Shown here: piece by piece, positions 25,383 through 34,170 of the stretch
How the letters are laid out: every line of letters starts with the position of its first letter
Position numbering within the stretch: the first letter of the stretch is position 1
DNA from: Streptomyces hoynatensis
GTDB lineage: Bacteria; Actinomycetota; Actinomycetes; Streptomycetales; Streptomycetaceae
Length of the DNA: 64,000 nucleotides
Assembly: GCF_003626535.1 (NCBI RefSeq)
Contig: NZ_RBAL01000002.1
Span: 310,001-374,000 of the forward strand
Direction of reading: 5' to 3'
The notes under the pieces: model-generated
Database searches by the model: none
Told to the model about the DNA's origin: nothing
Seen by the model: the letters and a program-made list of their open reading frames with translations, nothing else
Program-made: the position numbers and the translations under genes

Positions 25383-26609
25383 TTACGAACGGCGCTCCTC
25401 ATCGGCGAGCCGCCCGAGCATGAGGGCGATGCGCAGTGTAAAGGCCGAGCGAACATCGGAAGGCGGCCAGCCGGTGACGTCAGTCACACGTCTGAGGCGG
25501 TAGCGAACGGTGTTGGGGTGGACGAAGAGCATCCGCGCCGCCCCCTCAAGGCTGCTGGCCTGCTCCAGAAAGACACTCAGGGTTTCCAGCAGGGCGGAGC
25601 CCGCCTCCTGGAGCGGTCTGTAGATCTCCTCCACCAACAGGGTGCGGGCGGCGGGATCGCCCGCCATCGCACGCTCCGGAAGCAAATCGTCCGCGAGCAC
25701 CGGGCGGGGCGCGTCCGGCCAGGCGGCGCAGGCGCGCAGGCCCGCGGCGGCGGCCTGGGCCGACCTGGTGGCCGCCAGCAGGTCGGGCACGACGGGCCCG
25801 GCCACGACGGGCCCCGAGGCGAAGGGGCCGATGAGGGACTTGGCCGCCTGGAGCGGGTCGTCGCTGCCGCCGGCGATCACCACCAGGCGCTTGCCGAGCA
25901 CCCCGGTGAGCACCTGGAGCTTGGCGTAGCGCGCGGCGCGCCTGATCGCCTCGACGGTCAGCTCGCTGTCCCCGTTGGGCGCGTTGCCGAGCAGGACGGT
26001 GACGTGCTCGGGGGTGCGCCAGCCGAGGGCGGCGGCCCGCGAGAGGTCGCTCTCGTCGGCCTCGCCCGAGACCACCGCGTTGACCACCAGGGATTCGAGG
26101 CGGGCGTCCCAGGCGCCGCGCGCCTCCGCGGCCTGGGCGTAGACCTGTGCGGTCGCGAAGGCGATCTCCCTGGCGTAGACGAGCAGGGCGTTGCGCAGGG
26201 CCGCCTCGCCGCCTGGCGGGGCGAGTTCGTCCACGGCCGACTCCACGACCTCGATGGTGGTGCGCACCATCTCCACGGTCTGCCGCAGCGTGATCGCCCG
26301 GGTCAGCTCGCGCGGCGCGGTGCCGAACACGTCGGTGCTGATCGCCTGCTTGGTCTCCGGGTGCCGGAACCACTCGGTGAACGCGGCGATGCCGGCCTGG
26401 GCGACCAGGCCGATCCAGGAGCGGTTCTCCGGGGGCATCGCCCGGTACCACGGCAGCTGCTCGTCCATCCGCGCAATGGCGGCGGCGGCCAGCTTTCCCG
26501 CCGACTGCTCCAGGCGGCGCACGGTGGCGGCGTGCGCCTGGTGCGGGTCGGAGGGCGGCTGCTCGGCGGCTGTTTCATCGGCATCGGACACGGGACCAGC
26601 CTGCCTCAT
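25383..26609 (-). CDS. fasR: PucR-type activator of fatty acid synthesis (FasR)
   Basis: 408 residues. The C-terminal helix-turn-helix FVHPNTVRYRLRRVTDVTG is the PucR/CdaR type. The middle region has the GGDEF-like fold of this family. In S. coelicolor the orthologous gene lies directly upstream of fabD and activates the fab operon; the position here is the same (88 nt before fabD). The start is uncertain between ATG 26609 and GTG 26591; neither has a strong ribosome site. The upstream region is a six-copy G-rich repeat. Confidence 0.9.
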   Translation of the reverse strand: MRQAGPVSDADETAAEQPPSDPHQAHAATVRRLEQSAGKLAAAAIARMDEQLPWYRAMPPENRSWIGLVAQAGIAAFTEWFRHPETKQAISTDVFGTAPRELTRAITLRQTVEMVRTTIEVVESAVDELAPPGGEAALRNALLVYAREIAFATAQVYAQAAEARGAWDARLESLVVNAVVSGEADESDLSRAAALGWRTPEHVTVLLGNAPNGDSELTVEAIRRAARYAKLQVLTGVLGKRLVVIAGGSDDPLQAAKSLIGPFASGPVVAGPVVPDLLAATRSAQAAAAGLRACAAWPDAPRPVLADDLLPERAMAGDPAARTLLVEEIYRPLQEAGSALLETLSVFLEQASSLEGAARMLFVHPNTVRYRLRRVTDVTGWPPSDVRSAFTLRIALMLGRLADEERRS

Positions 26610-26633
26610 CGGGTTCGGGTGTGGGTACTCCGC

Positions 26634-26771
26634 CCGTCAGGGCGGGGGGAGGGGGTCCGTCAGGGCGGGGGGAGGGGGTCCGTCAGGGCGGGGGAGAGGG
26701 GCCCGTCAGGGCGGGGGAGAGGGGGCCCGTTCGTGCGGGGGAGAGGGGCCCGTCACGGTGGGGGACGGGAC
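26634..26771. repeat. 23-bp G-rich minisatellite, six copies
   Basis: Units begin CCGTCAGGGCGGGGG and start at 26634, 26657, 26680, 26703, 26727 and 26750, with spacing of 23 or 24 nt; the last two are degenerate. They fill the gap between the divergent fasR and pirin genes. Confidence 0.85.
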
Positions 26772-26850
26772 CCGGCAGGGCCGTGGCCGGGGAGGGGAAA
26801 CGGCCTTCGGGAGGGCCGCGGGGGTGGGGCCGCGCGGATACGGTGAACGC

Positions 26851-27567
26851 ATGCTTCAGGTGACGCGGGCAGGCGACCGCTATCGCGGCGGCGATCCACA
26901 GGCCGGGATCGACAGCAGGCACGCCTTCTCCTTCGCCGGCTTCTACGACCAGGACAACCTCAGGTTCGGGCCGTTGACCGCCTGCAACGAGGAACGGCTG
27001 GCACCCGGCGCGGGCTTCGCGCCGCATCCGCACCGGGACGTGGAGATCGTCAGCTGGGTGCTTGAGGGCGAGTTGCTGCACGAGGACTCCCTCGGCCGCC
27101 GCACGGTGGTGCGCCGGGGCGACGTGCAGCGGCTCACCGCGGGTTCGGGCGTGGAGCACGCGGAGCGCAACGGCGGCGCGGGCCCGCTGCGTTTCCTCCA
27201 GATGTGGCTGGTGCCCGACCTGGCCGGGGGCGAGCCCGCGTACGAGGTGGTGCGCGGGATCGCGGACGGCACCCCGTACGCGCTGCCGCGGACGGCGGCC
27301 GTGCTGCACGTGCGGCGGCTGCTCGGCGGCGAGTTGACGGCCGTGCCCGGCGCGCCGCGGGTCTACGTGCACGTGGCCCGCGGCGCGGTGGAGCTGGGCG
27401 GGGCGCGGCTGTGGGAGGGGGACGCGGCCCGGATCAGCGGCGAGGCCGAGCTGACCGCGCGGGCGCTGGCCCCCGCCCCGGCCGAGCTGCTGGTCTGGGA
27501 GCTGACCGAGCCGCCGCGCCAGGCCGGGCGGTTGGGCCCGGGGGGCGGCGGGGCGGCGGCGTCGTAA
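26851..27567 (+). CDS. pirin family protein
   Basis: 238 residues, bicupin. The N-terminal cupin has the pirin metal ligands H57, H59 and E63-type residues in FAPHPHRDVEIVSWVL, with a further histidine in SGVEHAERN. FLQMWLVPD is a family signature. Pirins act as quercetinase-like dioxygenases or as iron-dependent co-regulators. The ATG at 26851 is preferred because the preceding frame runs through the repeat block and fasR. It lies between the minisatellite and the convergent ppdK gene. Confidence 0.88.
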   Translation: MLQVTRAGDRYRGGDPQAGIDSRHAFSFAGFYDQDNLRFGPLTACNEERLAPGAGFAPHPHRDVEIVSWVLEGELLHEDSLGRRTVVRRGDVQRLTAGSGVEHAERNGGAGPLRFLQMWLVPDLAGGEPAYEVVRGIADGTPYALPRTAAVLHVRRLLGGELTAVPGAPRVYVHVARGAVELGGARLWEGDAARISGEAELTARALAPAPAELLVWELTEPPRQAGRLGPGGGGAAAS

Positions 27568-27612
27568 CCGGCCGGAGGCCGCCGCCCCGCGCGGCCCCGG
27601 CGGGCCCCCGGC

Positions 27613-30555
27613 TCAGGCCCCCGCGGCGGCCCGGCCGGCCTCCAGCCGCGCGACCGGAACCCGGAAGGGGGAGCAGGACACGTAGTCGAGCCCCACCCGG
27701 TGGAAGAACCGCACCGAGTCCGGGTCCCCGCCGTGCTCCCCGCAGACGCCGAGCTTGAGGTCGCCGCGGGCGGCCCGGCCCGCCCGCGCCGCCGTCTCGA
27801 CCAGCGCCCCCACGCCCTCCACGTCGATCGTCTCGAAGGGCGAGACCTGGAAGACGCCCTTCTCCAGGTAGGTGGCGAAGAACCCGGCCTCCACGTCGTC
27901 CCTGGAGAAGCCCCACACGGTCTGGGTCAGGTCGTTGGTGCCGAAGGAGAAGAAGTCGGCCGCGGTGGCGACCCGGCCCGCGGTCAGGGCGGCCCGCGGC
28001 AGTTCGATCATCGTGCCGATCGGGATGCGCAGCGCCAGCCCCCGCGCGCGGGCGACGCCGGCGACGGTCTCCTCGGCCTCCGCCCTGACCAGCTCCAGCT
28101 CCCGCACGGTGCCCACCAGCGGAATCATGATCTCCGGCAGGGGGGTGCCCCCGGCGAGCGCGCGGTCCGCGGCGGCCTCGGCCACGGCCCGCACCTGCAT
28201 GGCGAACAGGCCGGGCACCACCAGGCCCAGGCGGACCCCGCGCAGCCCGAGCATCGGGTTCTGCTCGTGCAGCCGCCGCACGGCCGCCAGCAGGCGCGCG
28301 TCCGCCCGCCCCGCGGCGTCGCCCGCGCCCCCGGCGTCCCCCGCCCCGGCGCCCTCTCCGGCGCTCCCGGCGTGCCCGGCCTCTCGCGCCCCGCGCAGGG
28401 CGACGCGCACCGAAAGGTCGGTGAGGTCGGGCAGGAACTCGTGCAGCGGCGGATCGAGCAGCCGCACGGTGACGGGCAGCCCGTCCATGGCCTCGAACAG
28501 GCCGGTGAAGTCGGCGCGTTGCAGCGGCAGCAGCTCCCGGAGCACCTCGCGCCGCTCCGCCTCCGTCTCGGCCAGGATCAACCGCTCGACCAGCGGGCGG
28601 CGTTCACCGAGGAACATGTGCTCGGTCCTGGCCAGGCCGATGCCCCGGGCGCCGAACCGCCGGGCGCGGGCGGCGTCCTGCGCGGTGTCCGCGTTGGCCC
28701 GCACGTCGAGGCGGCGCACCCGGTCGGCGATGCCCATCAGCCGGTGCACCGCTGCCACCAGTTCGCCCGCGCCCGCGCCGGCGCCCGCGCCCGCGCCCGC
28801 GCCGGGCGCCGCGGCCTGTGGCGCCCGGGACGCGGCGGCGCGCCCCGCGCTCCCGGCGCCCGCGGCCTGCCCGGCGCGCTCGAAGTACTCCATGACCTCC
28901 GAGGGCACCACCGGCACCTCGCCGCGGTAGACCCGGCCGGTGCCGCCGTCCACGGAGATCACCTCGCCCTCGCGGACGACGCCGCCCCCGGCCGTGGTCA
29001 GCCGCCGGTTCGCGGCGTCCACCTCCAGGGCCTCGGCGCCGCAGACGCAGGGCGTGCCCATGCCGCGGGCGACGACGGCCGCGTGGGAGGTCTTGCCGCC
29101 GCGGGAGGTGAGGATGCCGCGGGCGGCCAGCATGCCGCCGAGGTCGTCCGGGCTGGTCTCGCGGCGCACCAGGATCACCGCCCGGCCGGCCTCGGCCCAT
29201 TGCGCGGCGGTGGCGGAGTCGAAGACGGCCGCGCCGACGGCGGCGCCGGGGGAGGCGCCGATGCCCCGGGCCAGGGGCGCGGGGGCCGCCTCCTCGTCGA
29301 AGCGGGGGAAGAGCAGCCGCGCCAGCTGACCGCCGGTGACCCGGCGCAGCGCCTCCCGCTCGTCGATCAGCCCCTCGTCGAGCAGCTGGCAGGCGATGCG
29401 GAAGGCGGCCGCCGCGGTGCGCTTGCCCACCCGGGTCTGGAGCATCCACAGCCTGCCGCGCTCGATGGTGAACTCGACGTCGCACAGGTCGCGGTAGTGG
29501 TTCTCCAGGACGGCCGTGATCCGCCGCAGCTCCGCGTGGGAGGCGGGGTCGAGACGGGCAAGCTCGCTCAGCGGCACGGTGTTGCGGACGCCGGCGACGA
29601 CGTCCTCGCCCTGGGCGTTCTGCAGGTAGTCGCCGTAGATGCCCCGCTGCCCCGTGGCCGGGTCGCGGGTGAAGGCCACGCCGGTGCCCGAGTCGGGGCC
29701 GAGGTTGCCGAAGACCATGGCGCACACGGTGACGGCCGTGCCGAGGTCGTCGGGGATGCGCTCCTGGCGGCGGTAGAGCCTGGCGCGTTCGCCCTGCCAG
29801 GAGTCGAATACGGCGCGGACGGCGAGGTCGAGCTGCTCACGGGGCTCCTGCGGGAACGCGCGGCGGCCCTCGGCCCGCACGAGCTCCTGGAACTCCCCGG
29901 CGAGGTCGCGCAGGGCGGCGGCCGGGAGGGCGGCGTCCGTGGGGGCGTGGGCGGCGCGCCTGGCCCGGCTCAGGCGCTCCTCGAAGAGGCCGGAGTCCAC
30001 GCCGAGCACCGTCGCGCCGAACATCTGGATCAGCCGCCGGTAGGAGTCCCAGGCGAACCGCTCGTCGCCGGCCCAGGCGGCGAGGGAGTGCACGGAGGAG
30101 TCGGTGAGGCCGACGTTGAGGACCGTCTCCATCATGCCCGGCATGGAGACGGCGGCGCCGGAGCGGACCGAGACCAGCAGCGGCGCGGCGCCCCGGCCCA
30201 GCCGCCTGCCCATCCGCTCCTCCAGGGCGGCGAGGTGCGCACTCACCTCGCCGCCGAGCGTGGCCGGTTCCGCGCCGGTGCGCAGGTACTCCCGGCAGGC
30301 CGCGGTGGTGATCGTGAAGCCGGGGGGTACCGGCAGGCCGAGTCTGGTCATCTCGGCGAGGTTGGCCCCCTTGCCGCCGAGCAGCGCCGCCTGCTCCCGG
30401 TGGCCCTCGGCGAAGTCGAAGACGTGGCGGACGGCCGCCGGGCCGGGCGGGGGAGCGGCGAGCGCCGCGCCCGCGGCGGCGGGTGAGGGTGCGGCGGCGG
30501 GGGCGGGTGAGGGGTCATGTGGGGTGAGGGAAGGGGTGGTCTGTGTCTCCGGCAC
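27613..30555 (-). CDS. ppdK: pyruvate, phosphate dikinase
   Basis: 980 residues. It interconverts pyruvate, ATP and Pi with PEP, AMP and PPi. The N-terminal ATP-grasp domain begins GGKGANLAEMTRLGLPVPPGF. The phosphorylated histidine is H491 in RGGKTSHAAVV. The C-terminal PEP/pyruvate TIM barrel contains NPMLGLRGVRLG, GTNDLTQ and the catalytic C938 in GVCGEHGGD. Start GTG 30555 has GAGGAG upstream. Two Gly/Ala-rich inserts (about residues 575-602 and 720-750) are extra relative to family norms. In aerobic actinobacteria it may run toward PEP for gluconeogenesis. Confidence 0.95.
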   Translation of the reverse strand: MPETQTTPSLTPHDPSPAPAAAPSPAAAGAALAAPPPGPAAVRHVFDFAEGHREQAALLGGKGANLAEMTRLGLPVPPGFTITTAACREYLRTGAEPATLGGEVSAHLAALEERMGRRLGRGAAPLLVSVRSGAAVSMPGMMETVLNVGLTDSSVHSLAAWAGDERFAWDSYRRLIQMFGATVLGVDSGLFEERLSRARRAAHAPTDAALPAAALRDLAGEFQELVRAEGRRAFPQEPREQLDLAVRAVFDSWQGERARLYRRQERIPDDLGTAVTVCAMVFGNLGPDSGTGVAFTRDPATGQRGIYGDYLQNAQGEDVVAGVRNTVPLSELARLDPASHAELRRITAVLENHYRDLCDVEFTIERGRLWMLQTRVGKRTAAAAFRIACQLLDEGLIDEREALRRVTGGQLARLLFPRFDEEAAPAPLARGIGASPGAAVGAAVFDSATAAQWAEAGRAVILVRRETSPDDLGGMLAARGILTSRGGKTSHAAVVARGMGTPCVCGAEALEVDAANRRLTTAGGGVVREGEVISVDGGTGRVYRGEVPVVPSEVMEYFERAGQAAGAGSAGRAAASRAPQAAAPGAGAGAGAGAGAGELVAAVHRLMGIADRVRRLDVRANADTAQDAARARRFGARGIGLARTEHMFLGERRPLVERLILAETEAERREVLRELLPLQRADFTGLFEAMDGLPVTVRLLDPPLHEFLPDLTDLSVRVALRGAREAGHAGSAGEGAGAGDAGGAGDAAGRADARLLAAVRRLHEQNPMLGLRGVRLGLVVPGLFAMQVRAVAEAAADRALAGGTPLPEIMIPLVGTVRELELVRAEAEETVAGVARARGLALRIPIGTMIELPRAALTAGRVATAADFFSFGTNDLTQTVWGFSRDDVEAGFFATYLEKGVFQVSPFETIDVEGVGALVETAARAGRAARGDLKLGVCGEHGGDPDSVRFFHRVGLDYVSCSPFRVPVARLEAGRAAAGA

Positions 30556-30755
30556 GGGAACTGCTCCTCGTGTTCGGCTGCCCTGATGGACGGAGGCTAT
30601 CCACCCAGGCGCTCATGTGAGCGTCCCGCGCATCATCTGTGAGCAGTCTCACCCGCCGCCCGCGTCGGCGACGCGCGGGCGCGGGGGAGGGGCCCGGGGG
30701 CTGGGCCCGGGCCGTTGGGCGGGGGCGCTCGGGTGCGGCGGCAAGCCGTGGGTGC

Positions 30756-31364
30756 TCAGGCGGCGGCAGCCGGGGCGCGCAGGGGGCGCAACGCCGCGGT
30801 CCAGGCCAGCAGTTCGTCCACCAGCTCCTTGACGGTGGCCTCGTGGTGGTCCTGCGGGGCGAACTCCGTGAAGTTCCGGAAGTCGGTCCTGATCGAGAGC
30901 ACCACCTGCGGCCCGATGTCGGCCATCCGCAGGGTCCCGGCGATGGCGCGCAGGCCGTCGACGGCCTGGAGCGCGCCGTACGCCCCGTACCCGACGAAGC
31001 CCACCGCCTTCCCGGCCCACTCGTGCGCCAGGAAGTCGATCGCGTTCTTCAGCGCGGCGGGCGCGGCCCGGTTGTACTCGGTGGTGACGAAGACGAACGC
31101 GTCGAGTTCGCCGACCCGCGCCGCCCACCGGCTGGTGTGCGGCTTCCCGGGACCGGTCCGCCCGAGCGCCGGCTCCGGCTCGTCGAGCAGCGGCAGCTCG
31201 AAGTCGGCCAGGTCCACCAGCTCGAAGCGCGCCGCGTCGGTGTGCGCCACGGCCAGGCCGTGGAACCAGCGGGCCACCTCGGGGCCGACCCGGCCCGGCC
31301 GCGTGCTGCCGATGACGATGCCCACCCGCGGCTTCCCGCTGCCGGTCGTGTGCCGCTCGCTCAT
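30756..31364 (-). CDS. NADPH-dependent FMN reductase
   Basis: 202 residues with a flavodoxin-like fold. GIVIGSTRPGRVGPEVARWF (residues 14-33) binds the FMN phosphate, and FVTTEYNRAAPAALKNAIDFL is the conserved flavin-contacting segment. VGFVGYGAYGALQAVDGLR follows. It likely reduces FMN, quinones or azo compounds in the cytoplasm. It is divergent from the AraC gene at 31536, with 171 nt between, so it could be the regulator's target. Confidence 0.88.
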   Translation of the reverse strand: MSERHTTGSGKPRVGIVIGSTRPGRVGPEVARWFHGLAVAHTDAARFELVDLADFELPLLDEPEPALGRTGPGKPHTSRWAARVGELDAFVFVTTEYNRAAPAALKNAIDFLAHEWAGKAVGFVGYGAYGALQAVDGLRAIAGTLRMADIGPQVVLSIRTDFRNFTEFAPQDHHEATVKELVDELLAWTAALRPLRAPAAAA

Positions 31365-31535
31365 GTGAGGGTCCCCTCGTTCTCGCGTCGATCGTGCCGC
31401 CGGCCGGCGACACGTTCACGCTAGGCAGCGCCGGGAAGACGATCCATGCGTCACGCGCTCGCGTTCCGCAGTCTCCGTCTCGCCGGTGGCTCCGCGGCGA
31501 GACCGGGGCGGGAGGGGGCGCACTAGCCTGGAGGG

Positions 31536-32720
31536 GTGGACGTACTCAGCAGCGTGCTCGACGCGATGCGCACCGGGCGCTCCGTGTCCTACCGGGTCGA
31601 GGGCCACGCGCCCTGGGGCCGCGCCTTCCCGCCGCAGCCGGGGGTGGCCCTGCACGTCGTGGTGCGCGGCAGCTGCTGGCTGGTGCCGCCGGGCGACGCG
31701 GAGCCGGTGGCGCTCGAGGTGGGGGACGTGGCGCTGCTGCCGCACGGCCACGCGCACGGCATGGCCGACCGGCCGGGCCGTCCGCTGCTGCCCACCGGGC
31801 CCGGCGACCCCGAGGACTGCGCGCGCAACGGCGGCTCCACGATCGTGGCAGACGGCGAGGGAATCCACGAGGGAACCGGCTTCGGGGGCGGCGGTGAGGG
31901 CCGCGAGCCGAGCGGCGCCGGGGGCGGCTCCGCCGGCCGCGAGCCGTCCTCGGTGCTGCTGTGCGGGTTCTACGCGCTCGACCAGCAGCGCCGCCACCCC
32001 TTCCTCACCGGCCTGCCCCAGGTCATCCTGCTGCGCGGCCGCCTCGGCCGGCACCCGGAGCTGCGCGCGGCCGTCGACCTGCTCGCCGGCGAGCTGACCG
32101 AGCCGCGGCTCGGCGGGGACGCCCTGCTGGGGGCGCTGTTCGATGCGATGCTGCTCTACAGCCTGCGCGCCTGGTACGAGGAGTCGCGCTGCGTCGGCGG
32201 CGGCTGGGGCTCGGTGCTCGCCGACCCGGCGGTGGGCGCGGCGCTGCGCGCGATGCACGAACGGCCGGGGCGGCCGTGGACGGTGCGGGAGCTGGGCGAG
32301 GTGGCCGGCCTGTCGCGGGCGGCCTTCGCGCGCCGCTTCGGCTCGATGGTCGGGCAGTCGCCGATGGCCTATCTCACCTGGTGGCGGATGTCGCTCGCCG
32401 CCCGCCTGCTCCTCGACACGGCGGAACCGCTGAGCGTGGTGGCCGAACGCGTCGGCTACGCCTCGGAGTTCGCCTTCGCCGGCGCCTTCAGGCGCGAGTT
32501 CGGCATCCCTCCGGGGCGCTACCGGCGCGCCGGGGCCGCCGCGGTCCCGCCGCCCGCCGGGCCGCGGCCGGCCGGGGCGGCGCCCCGGGCCTCCGGTGCG
32601 GCCCGGGCCGGAACCGGCCCCGAGACCCCGGCCGTCCCGTGGCGCGAGGGTGCCCCGTGGCGCGGGGGTGCCCCGTGGGGCGAGGCGGGCCCGGGGGGCC
32701 GGCCCGGCCCGGGGCGCTAG
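31536..32720 (+). CDS. AraC-family regulator with N-terminal cupin
   Basis: 394 residues. The N-terminal cupin_6-type domain (about 1-190) has VALHVVVRGSCWLVPPGD and VALLPHGHAHGMAD. The C-terminal AraC domain (about 235-330) shows both helix-turn-helix units: ELGEVAGLSRAAFARRFG and VAERVGYASEFAFAGAFRREF. The last 65 residues are disordered, with WREGAPWRGGAPWGE-like repeats. The GTG start at 31536 is reasonable. It is likely to act on the divergent FMN reductase gene; the ligand is unknown. Confidence 0.88.
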   Translation: MDVLSSVLDAMRTGRSVSYRVEGHAPWGRAFPPQPGVALHVVVRGSCWLVPPGDAEPVALEVGDVALLPHGHAHGMADRPGRPLLPTGPGDPEDCARNGGSTIVADGEGIHEGTGFGGGGEGREPSGAGGGSAGREPSSVLLCGFYALDQQRRHPFLTGLPQVILLRGRLGRHPELRAAVDLLAGELTEPRLGGDALLGALFDAMLLYSLRAWYEESRCVGGGWGSVLADPAVGAALRAMHERPGRPWTVRELGEVAGLSRAAFARRFGSMVGQSPMAYLTWWRMSLAARLLLDTAEPLSVVAERVGYASEFAFAGAFRREFGIPPGRYRRAGAAAVPPPAGPRPAGAAPRASGAARAGTGPETPAVPWREGAPWRGGAPWGEAGPGGRPGPGR

Positions 32721-32760
32721 CGGCGCGGGCCCGGGGGCGCCGGCCGCGCGGGCCGGGCCG

Positions 32761-33573
32761 CTAGCCGCGCAGCTCGGCGAGGACGGCGTCCGTGAACGGC
32801 GGCCAGCACTCCGCGGCCCAGGGCCCGAAGTCGCGGTCGGTGAGGGCGACGCAGGCCGCCTGGGCGTCCGGGTCCACCCACAGGAAGGTGCCCGACTGCC
32901 CGAAGTGCCCGAAGGTGCGCGGCGAGGAGGTGGCCCCGGTCCAGTGCGGCGACTTGTGGTCGCGCAGCGAGAAGCCGAGCCCCCAGTCGTTGGGGCGCTG
33001 GTGCCCGAAGCCGGGCAGCACGCCGTTGAGCCCCGGGAAGGCCACCCGCGTCGCCTCGGCCAGCGTCTCCGGCGCCAGCAGCCGCGGCCGGAGCAGCTCG
33101 GCGGCGAACCGCGCCAGGTCGGCCGCCGTGGACACGCCGTCCTTCGCCGGGGAGCCGGGCAGCCGGGTGGCGGCCATGCCCAGCGGCTCCAGCACGGCCT
33201 GCCGCAGGTACTCGGCGAAGGGCATGCCGGTGGCCTTGGCGAGGTGGTCGGCGAGCACCTCGAAGCCGGCGTTCGAGTACAGCCTGCGGGTGCCGGGCTG
33301 GGCCATCGGCCGCGGCTCGTCGTAGCCGAGGCCCGAGGCGTGCGCGAGCAGATGCCGCACCGTGGAGCCGGGCGGGCCCGCGGGCTCCTCCAGCTCGACG
33401 GCGCCCTCCTCCACGGCGATCAGCACCGCGTAGGCGCTCAGCGGCTTGGTGACCGAGGCGAGGGCGAACGGCCGCTCGATCGGTCCGCGGAAGGCGGGCT
33501 CGCCGCCCGCGGTCAGCACGGCCGCGGCAGCGGTGCCCACCGGCCAGCCGTCGATCAACTCCAGGCTTCGCAT
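32761..33573 (-). CDS. beta-lactamase-fold serine hydrolase (class C-related)
   Basis: 270 residues from ATG 33573, close to a GGATAC-like -10, so probably leaderless. The active-site motifs are S40-x2-K43 (ASVTK), Y99-S100-N101 (LYSNAG) and a HFGQSGTF element in the KTG position. There is no signal peptide, unlike secreted beta-lactamases, so this is probably a cytoplasmic esterase or peptidase relative. It is divergent from the MerR gene but not obviously regulated by it. Confidence 0.83.
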   Translation of the reverse strand: MRSLELIDGWPVGTAAAAVLTAGGEPAFRGPIERPFALASVTKPLSAYAVLIAVEEGAVELEEPAGPPGSTVRHLLAHASGLGYDEPRPMAQPGTRRLYSNAGFEVLADHLAKATGMPFAEYLRQAVLEPLGMAATRLPGSPAKDGVSTAADLARFAAELLRPRLLAPETLAEATRVAFPGLNGVLPGFGHQRPNDWGLGFSLRDHKSPHWTGATSSPRTFGHFGQSGTFLWVDPDAQAACVALTDRDFGPWAAECWPPFTDAVLAELRG

Positions 33574-33624
33574 GCGCCGAGCGTATCCCGGCCCCGGCCG
33601 GTGCCCGCCGGGCCCCGGGGGCCC

Positions 33625-33653
33625 TTGCCTGGAGTGCACTCCAGCCTTTTAGC
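33625..33653 (+). promoter_or_regulatory. MerR-type promoter with perfect 16-bp palindrome
   Basis: CTGGAGTGCACTCCAG (33629-33644) fills the space between a -35 box TTGCCT (33625-33630) and a -10-like TTTAGC (33648-33653). This architecture is classic for MerR regulators that twist the promoter. It precedes the MerR gene by 9 nt and probably controls both it and the aldo/keto reductase. Confidence 0.75.
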
Positions 33654-33661
33654 GTGGAGGC

Positions 33662-34162
33662 ATGACCGTGACGGAAACCCTGGCAGCCGGCGAGGACCTG
33701 GCCCTGACGGAAGAGGAGCGATCCGCTACCGAGAGTGCCGACGACTGTGCCTCCGTGGTGCGCCCCCACCCCAGGCCCGACGGGGAGGACCAGTACACGA
33801 TCAGCGAGGTGGCCGCGCACACCGGGCTGAGCGTCCACACGCTGCGCTGGTACGAGCGCATCGGGCTCATGCAGCACGTCGACCGCTCGCACACCGGGCA
33901 GCGGCGGTACTGCAACCGGGACCTGGAGTGGCTGAACCTCGTCGGCCAGCTGCGGCTGACCGGCATGGCCGTCGCCGACATGGTGCGTTACGCGGCTCTC
34001 GTCCGCGCGGGCGAGCACACCTACGCTGAACGAAGCGCACTGCTGCGCGCCACACGTGAGAGCGTGCTGCGCCGCATCGCCGAGCTGCAAGGCACGCTCG
34101 CCGTACTGGACTTCAAGATCGGCATCTACGCTGACGCCCCCGCGGCGTCGGAAAGGCTCTGA
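33662..34162 (+). CDS. MerR-family transcriptional regulator
   Basis: 166 residues. An acidic 44-residue leader precedes the winged helix (YTISEVAAHTGLSVHTLRWY, then ERIGLMQHVDR). The effector end is short, with a coiled coil (RESVLRRIAELQGTLAVLDF) and no cysteine-based metal site, so it probably senses an organic or redox signal. ATG 33662 has GGAGG upstream. It overlaps a perfect MerR operator and is followed after 8 nt by the aldo/keto reductase gene, with which it forms an operon. Confidence 0.92.
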   Translation: MTVTETLAAGEDLALTEEERSATESADDCASVVRPHPRPDGEDQYTISEVAAHTGLSVHTLRWYERIGLMQHVDRSHTGQRRYCNRDLEWLNLVGQLRLTGMAVADMVRYAALVRAGEHTYAERSALLRATRESVLRRIAELQGTLAVLDFKIGIYADAPAASERL

Positions 34163-34170
34163 GCTCCCAG

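Noticed and set aside
26634..26771. Regular repeats that might be a CRISPR array
   Set aside because: Units are head to tail with no unique spacers, and no cas genes are nearby.
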